Of a stretch of DNA of 64,000 nt, positions 54,036 through 62,449 are shown one piece after another. Position 1 is the first letter of the stretch. Every line of letters starts with the position of its first letter. The DNA comes from Thiopseudomonas sp964394445 (lineage in GTDB: Bacteria > Pseudomonadota > Gammaproteobacteria > Pseudomonadales > Pseudomonadaceae): the NCBI GenBank assembly GCA_964394445.1, contig CAYMXO010000003.1, positions 37,861 through 101,860 of the forward strand. The letters run 5' to 3'. The notes under the pieces were generated by a model. It made no database searches. It worked only from the letters and a program-made list of their open reading frames with translations, and was not told where the DNA came from. Position numbers and translations under genes: made by a program.

Positions 54036-55226
54036 ATGGTGCTGATGTCGCGTATAGGTTTGAGGCAGCTGGTCGTGCTGCTGGTATTGGCCAGTCTGCT
54101 GGTTGCTGCCGGCAACATGTTCTGGGCCAGCAGCTCATTGCATCAACAGGCACTGCTGGAACATGACCTGAAAAAGCAGCAGAACTTTGCCCGGCAGCTG
54201 GCCAACAAGCTGCAAAAGCGCCTGCAACAGGGCGTGCAGGGTGATCTGCTGGACAACCTGATCATGGATGAGCAACAGCACGTCAGCGTCATCGGAGCTG
54301 GCGGCGAAGTGCTTTTCCCGGCGGGCCTGTCGCTGGCACCGGCACAGGAGCGGGCGCTGGGTTTGCAGCACTCCGGGCGGGCTGCCCTGGTGACGGATGA
54401 AGCTGGCAGGGAGCAGATGACCAGCGTGGTAGCCATACCTGGCACCGACTGGCAGCTGATGTTTCAAACCCCGGTATATGGCGGGCAGGAGGTAATGCAG
54501 CCGGCTTTTTCCGACATGCTGGTATATACGTTGCCGGCGGGCTTGTTGCTGGTTCTGTTGGCCTGGCTGGCCGGCGGCCACCTGGCACGGCCTTTTCGCT
54601 TGCTGGCGGGCTGTGCCCGCGGCATGCACAAACAGGAAAATATCGCTTCGATTGAAGCTGTCCGGCCCAGCTCCAGGGAGGTTGCAGAGTTACAGGAAGG
54701 GCTGTTGCAGGGCGTCAGGCAGCTGGTGCCGCAGATGATGTCGCACCCGGATCAGGACAATCTTGACCCGGTTACGGGCCTGAGCACGCCCGAGATTCTG
54801 CCTGAGCTGGTGACCAATATCAGTCTGGGTGGTATGAGCTTTTCCACCATTGTTCTGGCCGTGGACGACTATGAGCAGGTACAGGAACACTTTCCCCAGG
54901 ATCTGCGTGATCAGGCCCTGAAACATCTGGCCGAACTGCTGCTGAAATATTCGCGTGAGCTGGATATCAGTGTACGCATGGGTGAGGAGGTTTTTTTGCT
55001 TCTGTTGCCGCAGTGTCCGGTAAGTATTGCCCAGCGTATTGCCGAGCGCTTGCGCAGCCGGGTTCAGGACAGCTACTTCGAGGGTGTCGGGCACATGACC
55101 ATTTCCGCCGGTGTGGCGGACTACCGGCCGGGCAGCAGCGACCCGCTGGGTGCGTTGAAGGAAGCCCAGCAGCTGCTGATCAGCGCACGGCGCGAAGGGC
55201 AAAACCGGGTGCATGTCATAGGGTAA
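54036..55226 (+). CDS. Membrane protein with degenerate GGDEF domain
   Basis: A 396-residue protein. N-terminal helix (LVVLLVLASLLVAAGNMFWA), periplasmic region of about 130 residues, second helix (TLPAGLLLVLLAWLAGG), then a C-terminal domain with GGDEF-fold outlines: LDPVTGLSTPEILPEL, FSTIVLAVDDYEQV, and ISAGVADYRPGSSDPLGALKEA. At the active site it reads RMGEEVFLLLL where a cyclase has RxGGEEFxxLL, so the second Gly/acid arrangement is lost and no I-site is seen. Catalysis is unlikely; it may bind GTP or c-di-GMP as a sensor, or be decaying. ATG 54036 (alternative 54045) follows AGGAG. The REP cluster follows. Confidence 0.75.
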   Translation: MVLMSRIGLRQLVVLLVLASLLVAAGNMFWASSSLHQQALLEHDLKKQQNFARQLANKLQKRLQQGVQGDLLDNLIMDEQQHVSVIGAGGEVLFPAGLSLAPAQERALGLQHSGRAALVTDEAGREQMTSVVAIPGTDWQLMFQTPVYGGQEVMQPAFSDMLVYTLPAGLLLVLLAWLAGGHLARPFRLLAGCARGMHKQENIASIEAVRPSSREVAELQEGLLQGVRQLVPQMMSHPDQDNLDPVTGLSTPEILPELVTNISLGGMSFSTIVLAVDDYEQVQEHFPQDLRDQALKHLAELLLKYSRELDISVRMGEEVFLLLLPQCPVSIAQRIAERLRSRVQDSYFEGVGHMTISAGVADYRPGSSDPLGALKEAQQLLISARREGQNRVHVIG

Positions 55227-55235
55227 CGCAACAAG

Positions 55236-55282
55236 CCCGTGCATGGACGCAGGTTTTGCAGGAGCGACTTCAGTCGCGAACA
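55236..55282. repeat. REP type A, copy 1
   Basis: A 47-bp unit with hairpin GCGACT-TC-AGTCGC and the REP-like end CGCGAACA. It starts with the leader GCATGGACGCAGGTTTTGCAG. It is identical to the copy at 55415 at 46 of 47 positions. Confidence 0.8.
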
Positions 55283-55333
55283 AACGGGTGCAGCATAGAC
55301 ACAGGCCCGGTGTCTGAACGCCGGCTTTTGTAG

Positions 55334-55386
55334 GAAGGGGCTTGCCCCCTGACAACAATGATCAGCCCTCAGGGGCAAGCCCCTTC
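55334..55386. repeat. REP type B inverted pair, copy 1
   Basis: GAAGGGGCTTGCCCC near 55334 and its reverse complement ending at 55386 (TCAGGGGCAAGCCCCTTC) form a 53-bp inverted pair around a short spacer. A related copy is at 61409-61465. Confidence 0.82.
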
Positions 55387-55414
55387 GCACAGAAATGGTG
55401 CGAGACAAACAGAT

Positions 55415-55461
55415 CCCGTGCATGGACGCAGGTTTTGCAGGAGCGGCTTCAGTCGCGAACA
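55415..55461. repeat. REP type A, copy 2
   Basis: Direct repeat of 55236-55282 (one mismatch, A to G in the hairpin). It is followed in inverse orientation by 55499-55521, giving a BIME-like pair. Confidence 0.8.
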
Positions 55462-55498
55462 GAGTCGGGTTGTCGCCCGGAGCTGTCCCGCACACCGG

Positions 55499-55521
55499 TC
55501 GCGAACAAATTCGCTCTTACA
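55499..55521. repeat. Inverse REP half (TCGCGAACAAATTCGCTC type)
   Basis: TCGCGAACAAATTCGCTCTTACA is the reverse complement of the common Pseudomonas REP form TGTAGGAGCGAATTTGTTCGCGA, with one change. It faces the type A copy at 55415. Confidence 0.7.
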
Positions 55522-55583
55522 GGGGAAGCGGCACAACCCGGAAATTCGTACCGGCTACAGATTCTGGCATGGGCGCATGCTGT

Positions 55584-55631
55584 TGTAGCGGCGACCCGAG
55601 GTCGCCATGGAGGGCGTAGCTCACCGCTACA
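55584..55631. repeat. 48-bp type C palindromic repeat, copy 1
   Basis: TGTAGCGG and CCGCTACA ends, with an inner GGCGACC/GGTCGCC hairpin. The total of 48 bp is identical in length to the copy at 61311 (about six mismatches). The rest of 55227-55735 holds no gene. Confidence 0.8.
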
Positions 55632-55735
55632 GAGGCTGGCGCAATACAAAAATATCGGGCCGGAGCGCATCTTTCACTGCGAGGCTTCGTGCAACCTGCA
55701 GCCACGCGCAACATACGCGCATCTGTGGGTCAATC

Positions 55736-56059
55736 CTAATGTCGGTCGGCAAAGATACCGATCAGCACGAACAACACCAGCAATACCGGCGACAGGGTGT
55801 AATTGTTCAACTGTGCCAGCATGAGCTTCAATTGCGGTGTCAGATAGATCATCGCCAGCCCGTACCCCACCGCGCACACCAGAATGAACAATAACGTACG
55901 AAAAACAAAATGCAGTGCTGCCGTCTGCCGCCGTAGCCAGCCATTGATGACAGGGCCCAGCAATACCAGCGTAGCGACCATCAACGCCATGCTGATCTCG
56001 CCCAGATGACCGCGAGACCATTGCGACAGGCTGACAATCCAGCCAGTAATCAGATCCAT
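55736..56059 (-). CDS. DUF3392 family membrane protein
   Basis: A 107-residue protein with three hydrophobic segments (MALMVATLVLLGPVING, FRTLLFILVCAVGYGLAMI, SPVLLVLFVLIGIFA), matching DUF3392 proteins found after hemW in pseudomonads. Function unknown. It starts 63 bases after hemW, at the end of the long minus-strand series from yggS. Confidence 0.85.
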   Translation of the reverse strand: MDLITGWIVSLSQWSRGHLGEISMALMVATLVLLGPVINGWLRRQTAALHFVFRTLLFILVCAVGYGLAMIYLTPQLKLMLAQLNNYTLSPVLLVLFVLIGIFADRH

Positions 56060-56122
56060 CGTGACTCCAGTACCGGATGCTTTCCGGGAAATTTGTTTAT
56101 GACAAAAAACGGCAGTTGCCGG

Positions 56123-57307
56123 TTACGATTCTGGCAAAAACAACTGCAACAAATCGTTCAAAAACAGCTGCCCGTGCTCGCTGGCAACCAGCCATTGCGG
56201 GTTTTCAGACAGCAGGCCGCGCTGTTCTGCCTGCTGTCTTGCGGCGGCAATTGCCTGCAGGGGCAGACCGGTGCGCCGGGCAAAGAGTTCCGCCGGTACC
56301 CCTTCGCTCAGGCGCAGCGCATTCATCAGAAACTCGAACGGCAGCTCGTCATCGGTCAGCAGCTGGCGACCGGCAACCCGGCTGCTGCCGGCGCGCAGGT
56401 AATCATCCGGCTGGCGGGTTTTCCAGTAACGTTCGATACGGCCGTCGGCATGGCTGATCTTGCCGTGGGCACCGGCACCGATGCCGATAAAGTCGCCAAA
56501 CTGCCAGTAATTCAGGTTGTGCCTGGCCTGTTGTCCTGTCCGGGCATAAGCGGAGATTTCGTACTGTGCGTACCCGTGACGGTCCAGCAATGTCTGGCCC
56601 TGCTCCTGGATCGCCCAGAGGGTATCGTCTTCCGGCAGCTGTGGCGGTTTGCTCCAGTACAGAGTGTTCGGCTCAATGGTCAGCTGGTACCAGGAGATAT
56701 GCCCCGGATCCAGCTCCAGCGCCTGCTGCAAATCATCCATGGCTTGCTGGGCGCTTTGATCAGGCAAGCCGTGCATCAGGTCCAGGTTGATACGCTCAAA
56801 ACCTGCCCGCTTTGCGATGCCGGCGGCACGCAAGGCTTCGCTGCCATCATGCACCCGGCCCAGCTGCTGCAGGTGCTCACTGTTGAAACTTTGCACGCCG
56901 ATTGACAGGCGGTTGATGCCCAGCTCGCGGTAAGCGGAAAACTTGTCCTGCTCGAAGGTGCCGGGGTTGGCTTCCAGGGTAATTTCAATCCCTGGCTGCC
57001 AGTCGATGCGCCGGGCAATCCCGTCCAGCAGCTGCTGCAGGGCGCCGGCAGAAAACAGGCTGGGTGTGCCGCCACCAATAAAGATCGACGCCAGTGGCCG
57101 GCCGGCGGCGAGGGGCAGATCCTGCTCCAGATCCTGTAGCAGGGCGGCTACATAAGCGTCTTCGGGCAGACTGGCTGGTGCTTTATGTGAGTTGAAGTCG
57201 CAGTAGGGGCATTTGCGGATGCACCATGGAATGTGCACATACAGGGCCAGCGGTGGCAGCTGTGGCAGGGCGCGGCGACTGTCCGTAGTGAGTAAATGTG
57301 GATTCAT
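56123..57307 (-). CDS. hemW: HemW, heme chaperone (radical SAM, HemN-like)
   Basis: A 394-residue radical SAM protein formerly named YggW or oxygen-independent coproporphyrinogen oxidase-like. The cluster motif CIRKCPYCDF (CxxxCxxC) is near residue 29, followed by FIGGGTPSLFS and GINRLSIGVQSF. Known HemW proteins bind haem and deliver it to respiratory enzymes and lack coproporphyrinogen oxidase activity. It follows rdgB after 99 bases. Confidence 0.93.
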   Translation of the reverse strand: MNPHLLTTDSRRALPQLPPLALYVHIPWCIRKCPYCDFNSHKAPASLPEDAYVAALLQDLEQDLPLAAGRPLASIFIGGGTPSLFSAGALQQLLDGIARRIDWQPGIEITLEANPGTFEQDKFSAYRELGINRLSIGVQSFNSEHLQQLGRVHDGSEALRAAGIAKRAGFERINLDLMHGLPDQSAQQAMDDLQQALELDPGHISWYQLTIEPNTLYWSKPPQLPEDDTLWAIQEQGQTLLDRHGYAQYEISAYARTGQQARHNLNYWQFGDFIGIGAGAHGKISHADGRIERYWKTRQPDDYLRAGSSRVAGRQLLTDDELPFEFLMNALRLSEGVPAELFARRTGLPLQAIAAARQQAEQRGLLSENPQWLVASEHGQLFLNDLLQLFLPES

Positions 57308-57406
57308 GACTCAGGTCGATTCAGGGTGCGTACAGCAGAGGGGCATGGAGGACGCAATCAAGCCGCAATCCATTCTTGCACCCATGCCCGCCATTGCCAG
57401 GGCTGC

Positions 57407-57991
57407 TTAGAGTCCGAGGCGCTGACGCAATTGCTGCATGGCCAGCGCGCGGTGGCTGAGTGAGTTCTTGATTGACGGGTCCAGCTCGGCGCTGCTGCAC
57501 TGCTGGTCCTCGACCCAGAACAGCGGATCATAACCAAAGCCGTGCTGACCCTGTGGGGCATGCAGGATACGACCGCGCCAGAAGCCTTCACAGATGACCG
57601 GCAGCGGATCGTCGGCATGTTGCACCAGTGTCAGCGCACAGACGAACTGTGCGCCGCGCTGTTCGTCCGGTACCTCTTGCAGCACCTCGAGCAGTTTGGC
57701 GTTGTTGGCAGCATCATCGCCGGTGCCCGAGTAGCGCGCCGAGTTGATGCCGGGAGCACCGCCCAGAGCGTCGACTGCCAGACCGGAATCATCGGCCAGG
57801 GCCGGCAATCCGGAGATACGCGCGGCATGACGCGCCTTGAGGATGGCGTTTTCAACAAAAGACAGGCCGGTTTCTTCCGGTGCTTCCTGGCTAAATTCGG
57901 CTACGGAGCGCACCTGGAAGCGGTCGCCCAGCATGGCCTGCAGTTCTTTCAGTTTGCCGGCGTTATGGCTGGCGAGAACGATGGTGTTCAT
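57407..57991 (-). CDS. rdgB: dITP/XTP pyrophosphatase
   Basis: A 194-residue RdgB/HAM1 enzyme that clears non-canonical purine nucleotides. The start MNTIVLASHNAGKLKEL and the motifs SFVENAILKARHA, LADDSGL, GFGYDPLFW and SHRALA are standard. Its ATG overlaps the stop of the DUF4426 gene by four bases (ATGA), so they are translationally coupled. Confidence 0.97.
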   Translation of the reverse strand: MNTIVLASHNAGKLKELQAMLGDRFQVRSVAEFSQEAPEETGLSFVENAILKARHAARISGLPALADDSGLAVDALGGAPGINSARYSGTGDDAANNAKLLEVLQEVPDEQRGAQFVCALTLVQHADDPLPVICEGFWRGRILHAPQGQHGFGYDPLFWVEDQQCSSAELDPSIKNSLSHRALAMQQLRQRLGL

Positions 57992-58407
57992 AGGTCGGGA
58001 AACACTTCCTGGTTGAATTTCAGGCTGTGGGACATGTTTTCAGTGTCCACCAGCGTGATGTCGAATTTCAGCAGTTCGCGGCTGTCGATGGCAAACTGGG
58101 CAATGTAATAGACCGCCTCGCCTTCGTCGATTTCACGAAACTCAAGGTTTTTGGTCTGGCCCAGCAGGTTGGTCAGGGTGCCGGTAACGGTACTTCTTTC
58201 ACCTTTGCCGTCACGCAACGGGGACACATTCAGCACGGCGATGTTTTTGCCCCGCTCAAGGCCGGATGCCTTGGCAATGTCCGGCTGCAGGAAGCTGGAG
58301 TTGAACACGATGTAGTGAATGTCCAGCGCGCCCGAAGTGATTTTTTGTTCGGCCGCCACGCTCAGGCTCAAGAGCAGGGCGGCAGCCAGGGTAAAGAGTT
58401 TACGCAT
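57988..58407 (-). CDS. Exported DUF4426 protein
   Basis: A 139-residue protein with a signal peptide (KLFTLAAALLLSLSVAA) and one DUF4426 domain (DIHYIVFNSSFLQPDIAKASGL, GKNIAVLNVSPL). Function unknown; the gene sits between metW and rdgB in pseudomonads. I start at ATG 58407, which begins the signal peptide. metW ends 16 bases upstream. Confidence 0.87.
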   Translation of the reverse strand: MRKLFTLAAALLLSLSVAAEQKITSGALDIHYIVFNSSFLQPDIAKASGLERGKNIAVLNVSPLRDGKGERSTVTGTLTNLLGQTKNLEFREIDEGEAVYYIAQFAIDSRELLKFDITLVDTENMSHSLKFNQEVFPDL

Positions 58408-58423
58408 GATCAGGGTCCTCCGT

Positions 58424-59032
58424 TCAGGCGGTTTTGACAGTGTTGCGGGCCACGCGGTAAATACCGATTTCGCCCAGCAGGTTGGGCCACAGCTTGCTGC
58501 CCAGATGGTCACGGTGCTGGTTGTCTACCGCCAGGCGATCCAGCACCTGCATCTGCATCTCGCTACACAGGGCTTCAAAGTCCTTGAAGGTGCAGAAGTG
58601 GATGTTTGGTGTGTTGTACCAGGTGTAGGGCATAAAGTCGGAGACCGGCATGCGGCCGCGGGTGGCCAGATACCAGCGGCAGCGCCAGTGACCAAAGTTG
58701 GGAAAGGTGATGATGCAGGTACGGCCCACACGCAGCATTTCCTGCAGGATGCGGTCCGGGTAATGCACCACCTGCAGTGCCTGGGTCATCACCACCACGT
58801 CAAAGCTGTTGCTGGCAAAGTTGCCCAGGCCCAGGTCAAGGTTCTGCTCGATCACGTTGACGCCTTTCTCGATGCAGGCGTTGATCTTGTCCGGGTCGAT
58901 TTCCAGACCGTAGCCGGATACGTTCTTGTGTTGCTTGAGCCAGGCCAGCAGTTCGCCGTCACCGCAGCCCAGGTCCAGCACGCGGCTGTTTTCGGGAATC
59001 CATTGCTGGATGATTTCCAGGTCGGCTCTCAT
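58424..59032 (-). CDS. metW: MetW methionine biosynthesis protein
   Basis: A 202-residue methyltransferase-fold protein (VLDLGCGDGELLAWL motif I, GYGLEIDPDKI, FPNFGHWRCR). MetW is needed with MetX for homoserine acylation in several proteobacteria. ATG 59032 begins MRADLEIIQ; the metX stop lies 2 bases upstream, so translation is coupled. Confidence 0.95.
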   Translation of the reverse strand: MRADLEIIQQWIPENSRVLDLGCGDGELLAWLKQHKNVSGYGLEIDPDKINACIEKGVNVIEQNLDLGLGNFASNSFDVVVMTQALQVVHYPDRILQEMLRVGRTCIITFPNFGHWRCRWYLATRGRMPVSDFMPYTWYNTPNIHFCTFKDFEALCSEMQMQVLDRLAVDNQHRDHLGSKLWPNLLGEIGIYRVARNTVKTA

Positions 59033-59034
59033 GG

Positions 59035-60174
59035 TCAAATCTCGATACGGTTCATGTAACTGGAAAACGCCTGCAAATAACGCGGATGCGGGATCAGAAA
59101 GGCATCGTGGCCATAGGGCGCGTCAATGTCGACGTAGCTGACATCCTTGCCGGCGGCAATCAGGGCATTGGCCATTTCGTGCGAGCGTTCCGGTGAAAAA
59201 CGCCAGTCGGTGGTAAAGGAAATCAGATAAAAGCTGGCACTGACACCGGCAAAGGTTTTGGCCAGATCGCCACCGTGGACGGCTGCCGGATCAAAGTAAT
59301 CCAGTGCTTTGGTCATGATCAGGTAAGTGTTGGCATCAAAGCGTGTGGAAAATTGTTCACCCTGATAGCGCAGGTAGCTTTCCACCTGGAACTCGACGCT
59401 GCTCAGGTCATAGTTGAGCTGCTCGGATTTAAGCTCGCGGCCAAATTTCTGGCCCATCGAGTCGTCCGACAGGTAGGTGATATGGCCGACCATACGGGCC
59501 AGCTTGAGGCCGCGACGGGGCAGGGTGTCGTGTTCGAGAAACTGGCCATCGTGAAAGTCGGGGTCACTGATGATGGCCTGGCGGGCCACCTCGTTGAAAG
59601 CGATGTTCTGTGCGCTCAGGCGTGGTGCCGAGGCGATTGCCACACAGTGGCGCACACGATCGGGGAAGTCGATCGTCCACTGCAGCGCCTGCATGCCGCC
59701 CAGACTGCCGCCGATCACCGCAGCCCACTGCTCGATGCCGAGACGGTCAGCCAGACGGGCCTGGCTGAGTACCCAGTCCTGTACGGTCATGACCGGAAAA
59801 TCGGCGCCGTATGCCTTGCCGGTGGCCGGGTTGATGCTGGCCGGGCCGGTCGAGCCGTTGCAGCCGCCCAGGTTGTTCAGGCTGACCACATAAAAGCGGT
59901 TGGTATCGATGGGTTTTCCGGGGCCAATACAGGCCTCCCACCAGCCCGGCTTGCGCTCATCCTCGCTGTGATATCCGGCGGCATGGTGGTGGCCGGACAG
60001 CGCATGGCAGATCAGCACGGCATTGCTGCGGGCTTCGTTCAGGTTGCCGTAGGTTTCATAAACCAGCTCGAACTGGTCCAGCTGGCGGCCACAGGCCAGC
60101 GCCAGCGGCGCGGTAAAGTGCGCGACCCGCGGACTGACCAGACCAACGGAATCTTCAGGAAAAACGCGGGACAC
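59035..60174 (-). CDS. metX: MetX homoserine O-acyltransferase
   Basis: A 379-residue alpha/beta hydrolase-fold enzyme acylating homoserine for methionine synthesis. The nucleophile elbow is GGSLGGMQ, and the family parts are CHALSGHHHAAGYH, NNLGGCNGSTGP, ARMVGHITYLS and DAPYGHDAFL (catalytic Asp/His region). Whether it uses acetyl- or succinyl-CoA cannot be read here; the P. aeruginosa enzyme is reported to be a succinyltransferase. I chose GTG 60174 because GGAG lies 6 bases upstream and the resulting 379 residues match P. aeruginosa; a TTG at 60186 would overlap that Shine-Dalgarno. Confidence 0.95.
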   Translation of the reverse strand: MSRVFPEDSVGLVSPRVAHFTAPLALACGRQLDQFELVYETYGNLNEARSNAVLICHALSGHHHAAGYHSEDERKPGWWEACIGPGKPIDTNRFYVVSLNNLGGCNGSTGPASINPATGKAYGADFPVMTVQDWVLSQARLADRLGIEQWAAVIGGSLGGMQALQWTIDFPDRVRHCVAIASAPRLSAQNIAFNEVARQAIISDPDFHDGQFLEHDTLPRRGLKLARMVGHITYLSDDSMGQKFGRELKSEQLNYDLSSVEFQVESYLRYQGEQFSTRFDANTYLIMTKALDYFDPAAVHGGDLAKTFAGVSASFYLISFTTDWRFSPERSHEMANALIAAGKDVSYVDIDAPYGHDAFLIPHPRYLQAFSSYMNRIEI

Positions 60175-60320
60175 CTGGTGCTCCAAGCATGAAAGTGAAT
60201 GGTTGAATGCCGGCCAGCCCCGGCGCCGCCGAAGCGTTGTGTTCTGCTCTGGCCGTGGTGCATGGAGCGACCACAGCCGGGGGGCTGGCAGTTACCGCAG
60301 CAACAGCCGGGTGCTGTTGT

Positions 60321-60617
60321 TCAGTGGCTGGCCGGCTTGTCGATACCGGGCGGCCATTGTACAGGATTCTCGATTCGCACGCGCTTTTGCCGGCTCAGTT
60401 CGCCGCTCTCGATCTGCACCGCATTGCGGGGAACGGCAAACAGCTTGCTCAGAAAACGTACCAGTTCGGTATTGGCCTTGCCATCCACCGGTGGCGCCTG
60501 CAAACGGATCTTCAGGCGGTCACCGTGTTCGCCGGCCAGCTCGCTGCGTTTGGCGCCAGGCTGGATATGGCACTGCAGTACCAGATCGTTGCCGTCCAGC
60601 CGTGCGTAGCTGCCCAT
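60321..60617 (-). CDS. yggU: YggU/DUF167 family protein
   Basis: A 98-residue DUF167 protein (HIQPGAKRSELAG, LKIRLQAPPVDGKANTELVRFL). Function unknown; it follows yggT by 6 bases with ATG 60617, typical of the yggT-yggU pair. 146 bases separate it from metX, with no gene in between. Confidence 0.9.
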   Translation of the reverse strand: MGSYARLDGNDLVLQCHIQPGAKRSELAGEHGDRLKIRLQAPPVDGKANTELVRFLSKLFAVPRNAVQIESGELSRQKRVRIENPVQWPPGIDKPASH

Positions 60618-60623
60618 GACCAC

Positions 60624-61214
60624 TTACATGAACGGACTGATCATCACCGGCATGCGGGTTTGCACGGCCAGGTTGGCGATGACGAACTTGTCCAGCAGGT
60701 TGAGTGCAATAAAGGCAAAAATCGGCGAAATGTCGATACCGCCCAGATCCGGCAAAATGCGGCGGATTGGCGCCAGCACCGGCTCGCAAACCTGGTGCAC
60801 CAGCTCGACGGCCGGATGACGGCTGCCCTGGGCCACCCAGGACAGGATCACGCTGATGATCAGGGCGAAGAAGAAAATCTTCACAAACAGGCTGGCCAGA
60901 CTGATCAGACACCAGAGTGCCAGCAGCGGCAGCAGCTCGATTGCCGGTGCGCCGGCAATGAACAGCACAGCCAGTGACAGCGCCATGTGTACCAGCCAGG
61001 CCAGTACCAGCGAAGCAAAGTCAATACCGCCAAACCCGGGTATCACCCGACGCAGGGGCATCAGCAACGGCTGGGTAACCTTGACCACGAACTGGCTCAA
61101 CGGGTTGTAAAAATCGGCACGTACCAGCTGCAAAACAAAACGCAGCAGCACCAGCAAAATATAAAGCTGGCCCAGGGTCTGCAGAACGTAAATCAGTGCT
61201 TGGGATCCGGACAT
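60624..61214 (-). CDS. yggT: YggT family membrane protein
   Basis: A 196-residue integral membrane protein with two YGGT repeats, each bearing a short amphipathic part and helices (VTQPLLMPLRRVIPGFGGIDFASL and CEPVLAPIRRILPDLGGIDISPI). The repeats are the family hallmark. Role suggested elsewhere in ion homeostasis or cell-shape/osmotic tolerance; not proven here. Located between proC (304 bases upstream, with REPs) and yggU. Confidence 0.92.
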   Translation of the reverse strand: MSGSQALIYVLQTLGQLYILLVLLRFVLQLVRADFYNPLSQFVVKVTQPLLMPLRRVIPGFGGIDFASLVLAWLVHMALSLAVLFIAGAPAIELLPLLALWCLISLASLFVKIFFFALIISVILSWVAQGSRHPAVELVHQVCEPVLAPIRRILPDLGGIDISPIFAFIALNLLDKFVIANLAVQTRMPVMISPFM

Positions 61215-61310
61215 GGAAAACTCGGCAAATCGGCTGTAAACAGGTGGCTACATTAGCCTTTAAGCAGGGTGCTGTGCAACAAACAGGCTTCTTGCATGGG
61301 TGCTGGCTTT

Positions 61311-61358
61311 TGTAGCGGCGACCTGTGGTCGCCATGGAGAGCACAGCTCTCCGCTACA
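61311..61358. repeat. 48-bp type C palindromic repeat, copy 2
   Basis: Same structure as 55584-55631: TGTAGCGG/CCGCTACA ends, inner GGCGACC/GGTCGCC hairpin. Preceded by the leader GCATGGGTGCTGGCTTTTG (61294). Confidence 0.8.
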
Positions 61359-61408
61359 GGGCATCCTGCTGCACAGAGCCACCGCGTATGGGTGCCGGCT
61401 TTTTGTAG

Positions 61409-61465
61409 GAAGGGACTTGTCCCCTGACAGCAATGGCCGACCCCTCTCAGGGGGCAAGCCCCTTC
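61409..61465. repeat. REP type B inverted pair, copy 2
   Basis: GAAGGGACTTGTCCCC and the inverse GGGGGCAAGCCCCTTC around a spacer. Related to 55334-55386. Preceded by the leader GTATGGGTGCCGGCTTTTTG (61386). Another leader copy at 61498 abuts the proC stop. Confidence 0.8.
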
Positions 61466-61518
61466 GTACAGGGCGGTGTGCAAAGCACAGCCACGACGCA
61501 TAGGCGCAGGCTTTTGCG

Positions 61519-62337
61519 CTACGCCCCCAGCTCCTGCGCCAGCTGCGCCGAGCGGTCGGCGGCGGCCTGCAGGGCACGATCGACCATGCTGCGAAAACCG
61601 TCCGCCTCGAAACTGCGGATGGCCGCGTCGGTGGTGCCCTGGGGTGAAGTTACCCGGGCGCGCAAGGTGGCCACATCCACATCGCTCTGGCAGGCCACCT
61701 GCGCTGCACCCAGTGCCGTCTGGCGTGCCAGCTGCACGGCGGTAGCGGTATCCAGCCCAAGCTTGATACCGGCATCGGCCATGGCCTCGATCAGCAGGAA
61801 GAAATACGCCGGACCACTGCCGGAAACCGCAGTCACCGCATCGAGCAGCTGCTCCTGGTCCACCCAGACACTGCTGCCGACCGCATCCAGAATGTTGCCG
61901 GCCAGCTGGCGCTGCTCCGCACTGACGGCTGCTGCCGCATATAGGCCGGTGATGCCTTGTTGCAGCAACGCCGGTGTGTTGGGCATGCAGCGCACCACCG
62001 CCGGCTGGCCAAGCCATTGCTGCAGGCTGGCGCACTCGATGCCGGCAGCGATGGAGATCACCAGCTGGCCGGGCTGCAGCGCTGACGCCAGCGCCACGCA
62101 TACCTCGTGCATGATTTGTGGTTTGACCGCCAGCAGAACGACGTCTGCATCACGACAGGCTTGTGCGTTGTCGCTGTAGACATGGATGCGCAGATCCTGC
62201 TGCAGCTGCCGGCGCCGTTCGGCACCCGGATCACTGGCGTGGATGTTGCCGGCCGGCACACCCTTGGCCAGCAGGCCACCAATCAGGCTGCCGGCCATGT
62301 TGCCGGCACCAATAAAAGCAATACGCAGGTTGTTCAT
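61519..62337 (-). CDS. proC: Pyrroline-5-carboxylate reductase
   Basis: A 272-residue enzyme that makes proline from P5C with NAD(P)H. The nucleotide loop is IAFIGAGNMAGSLIGGL, and the family signature is VVRCMPNTPALL with AVSGSGPAYFFLLIEAMADAG. Intact. Preceded by yggS (112 bases) as in most gamma-proteobacteria. Confidence 0.97.
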   Translation of the reverse strand: MNNLRIAFIGAGNMAGSLIGGLLAKGVPAGNIHASDPGAERRRQLQQDLRIHVYSDNAQACRDADVVLLAVKPQIMHEVCVALASALQPGQLVISIAAGIECASLQQWLGQPAVVRCMPNTPALLQQGITGLYAAAAVSAEQRQLAGNILDAVGSSVWVDQEQLLDAVTAVSGSGPAYFFLLIEAMADAGIKLGLDTATAVQLARQTALGAAQVACQSDVDVATLRARVTSPQGTTDAAIRSFEADGFRSMVDRALQAAADRSAQLAQELGA

Positions 62338-62449
62338 GTGTTGGGTATCCAGATAAAAATATTGCCCAAAGACACGCAGGGCGAACGGTTGCTGCTAAGC
62401 GTTGGTTAACCCGGGCACACCAGCAAAACAGCCCGGACTGATGCGCTGG

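Noticed and set aside
55236..55631. CRISPR-like array
   Set aside because: The repeats differ in kind and orientation, spacers are irregular, and no cas gene is present; they are REP palindromes.
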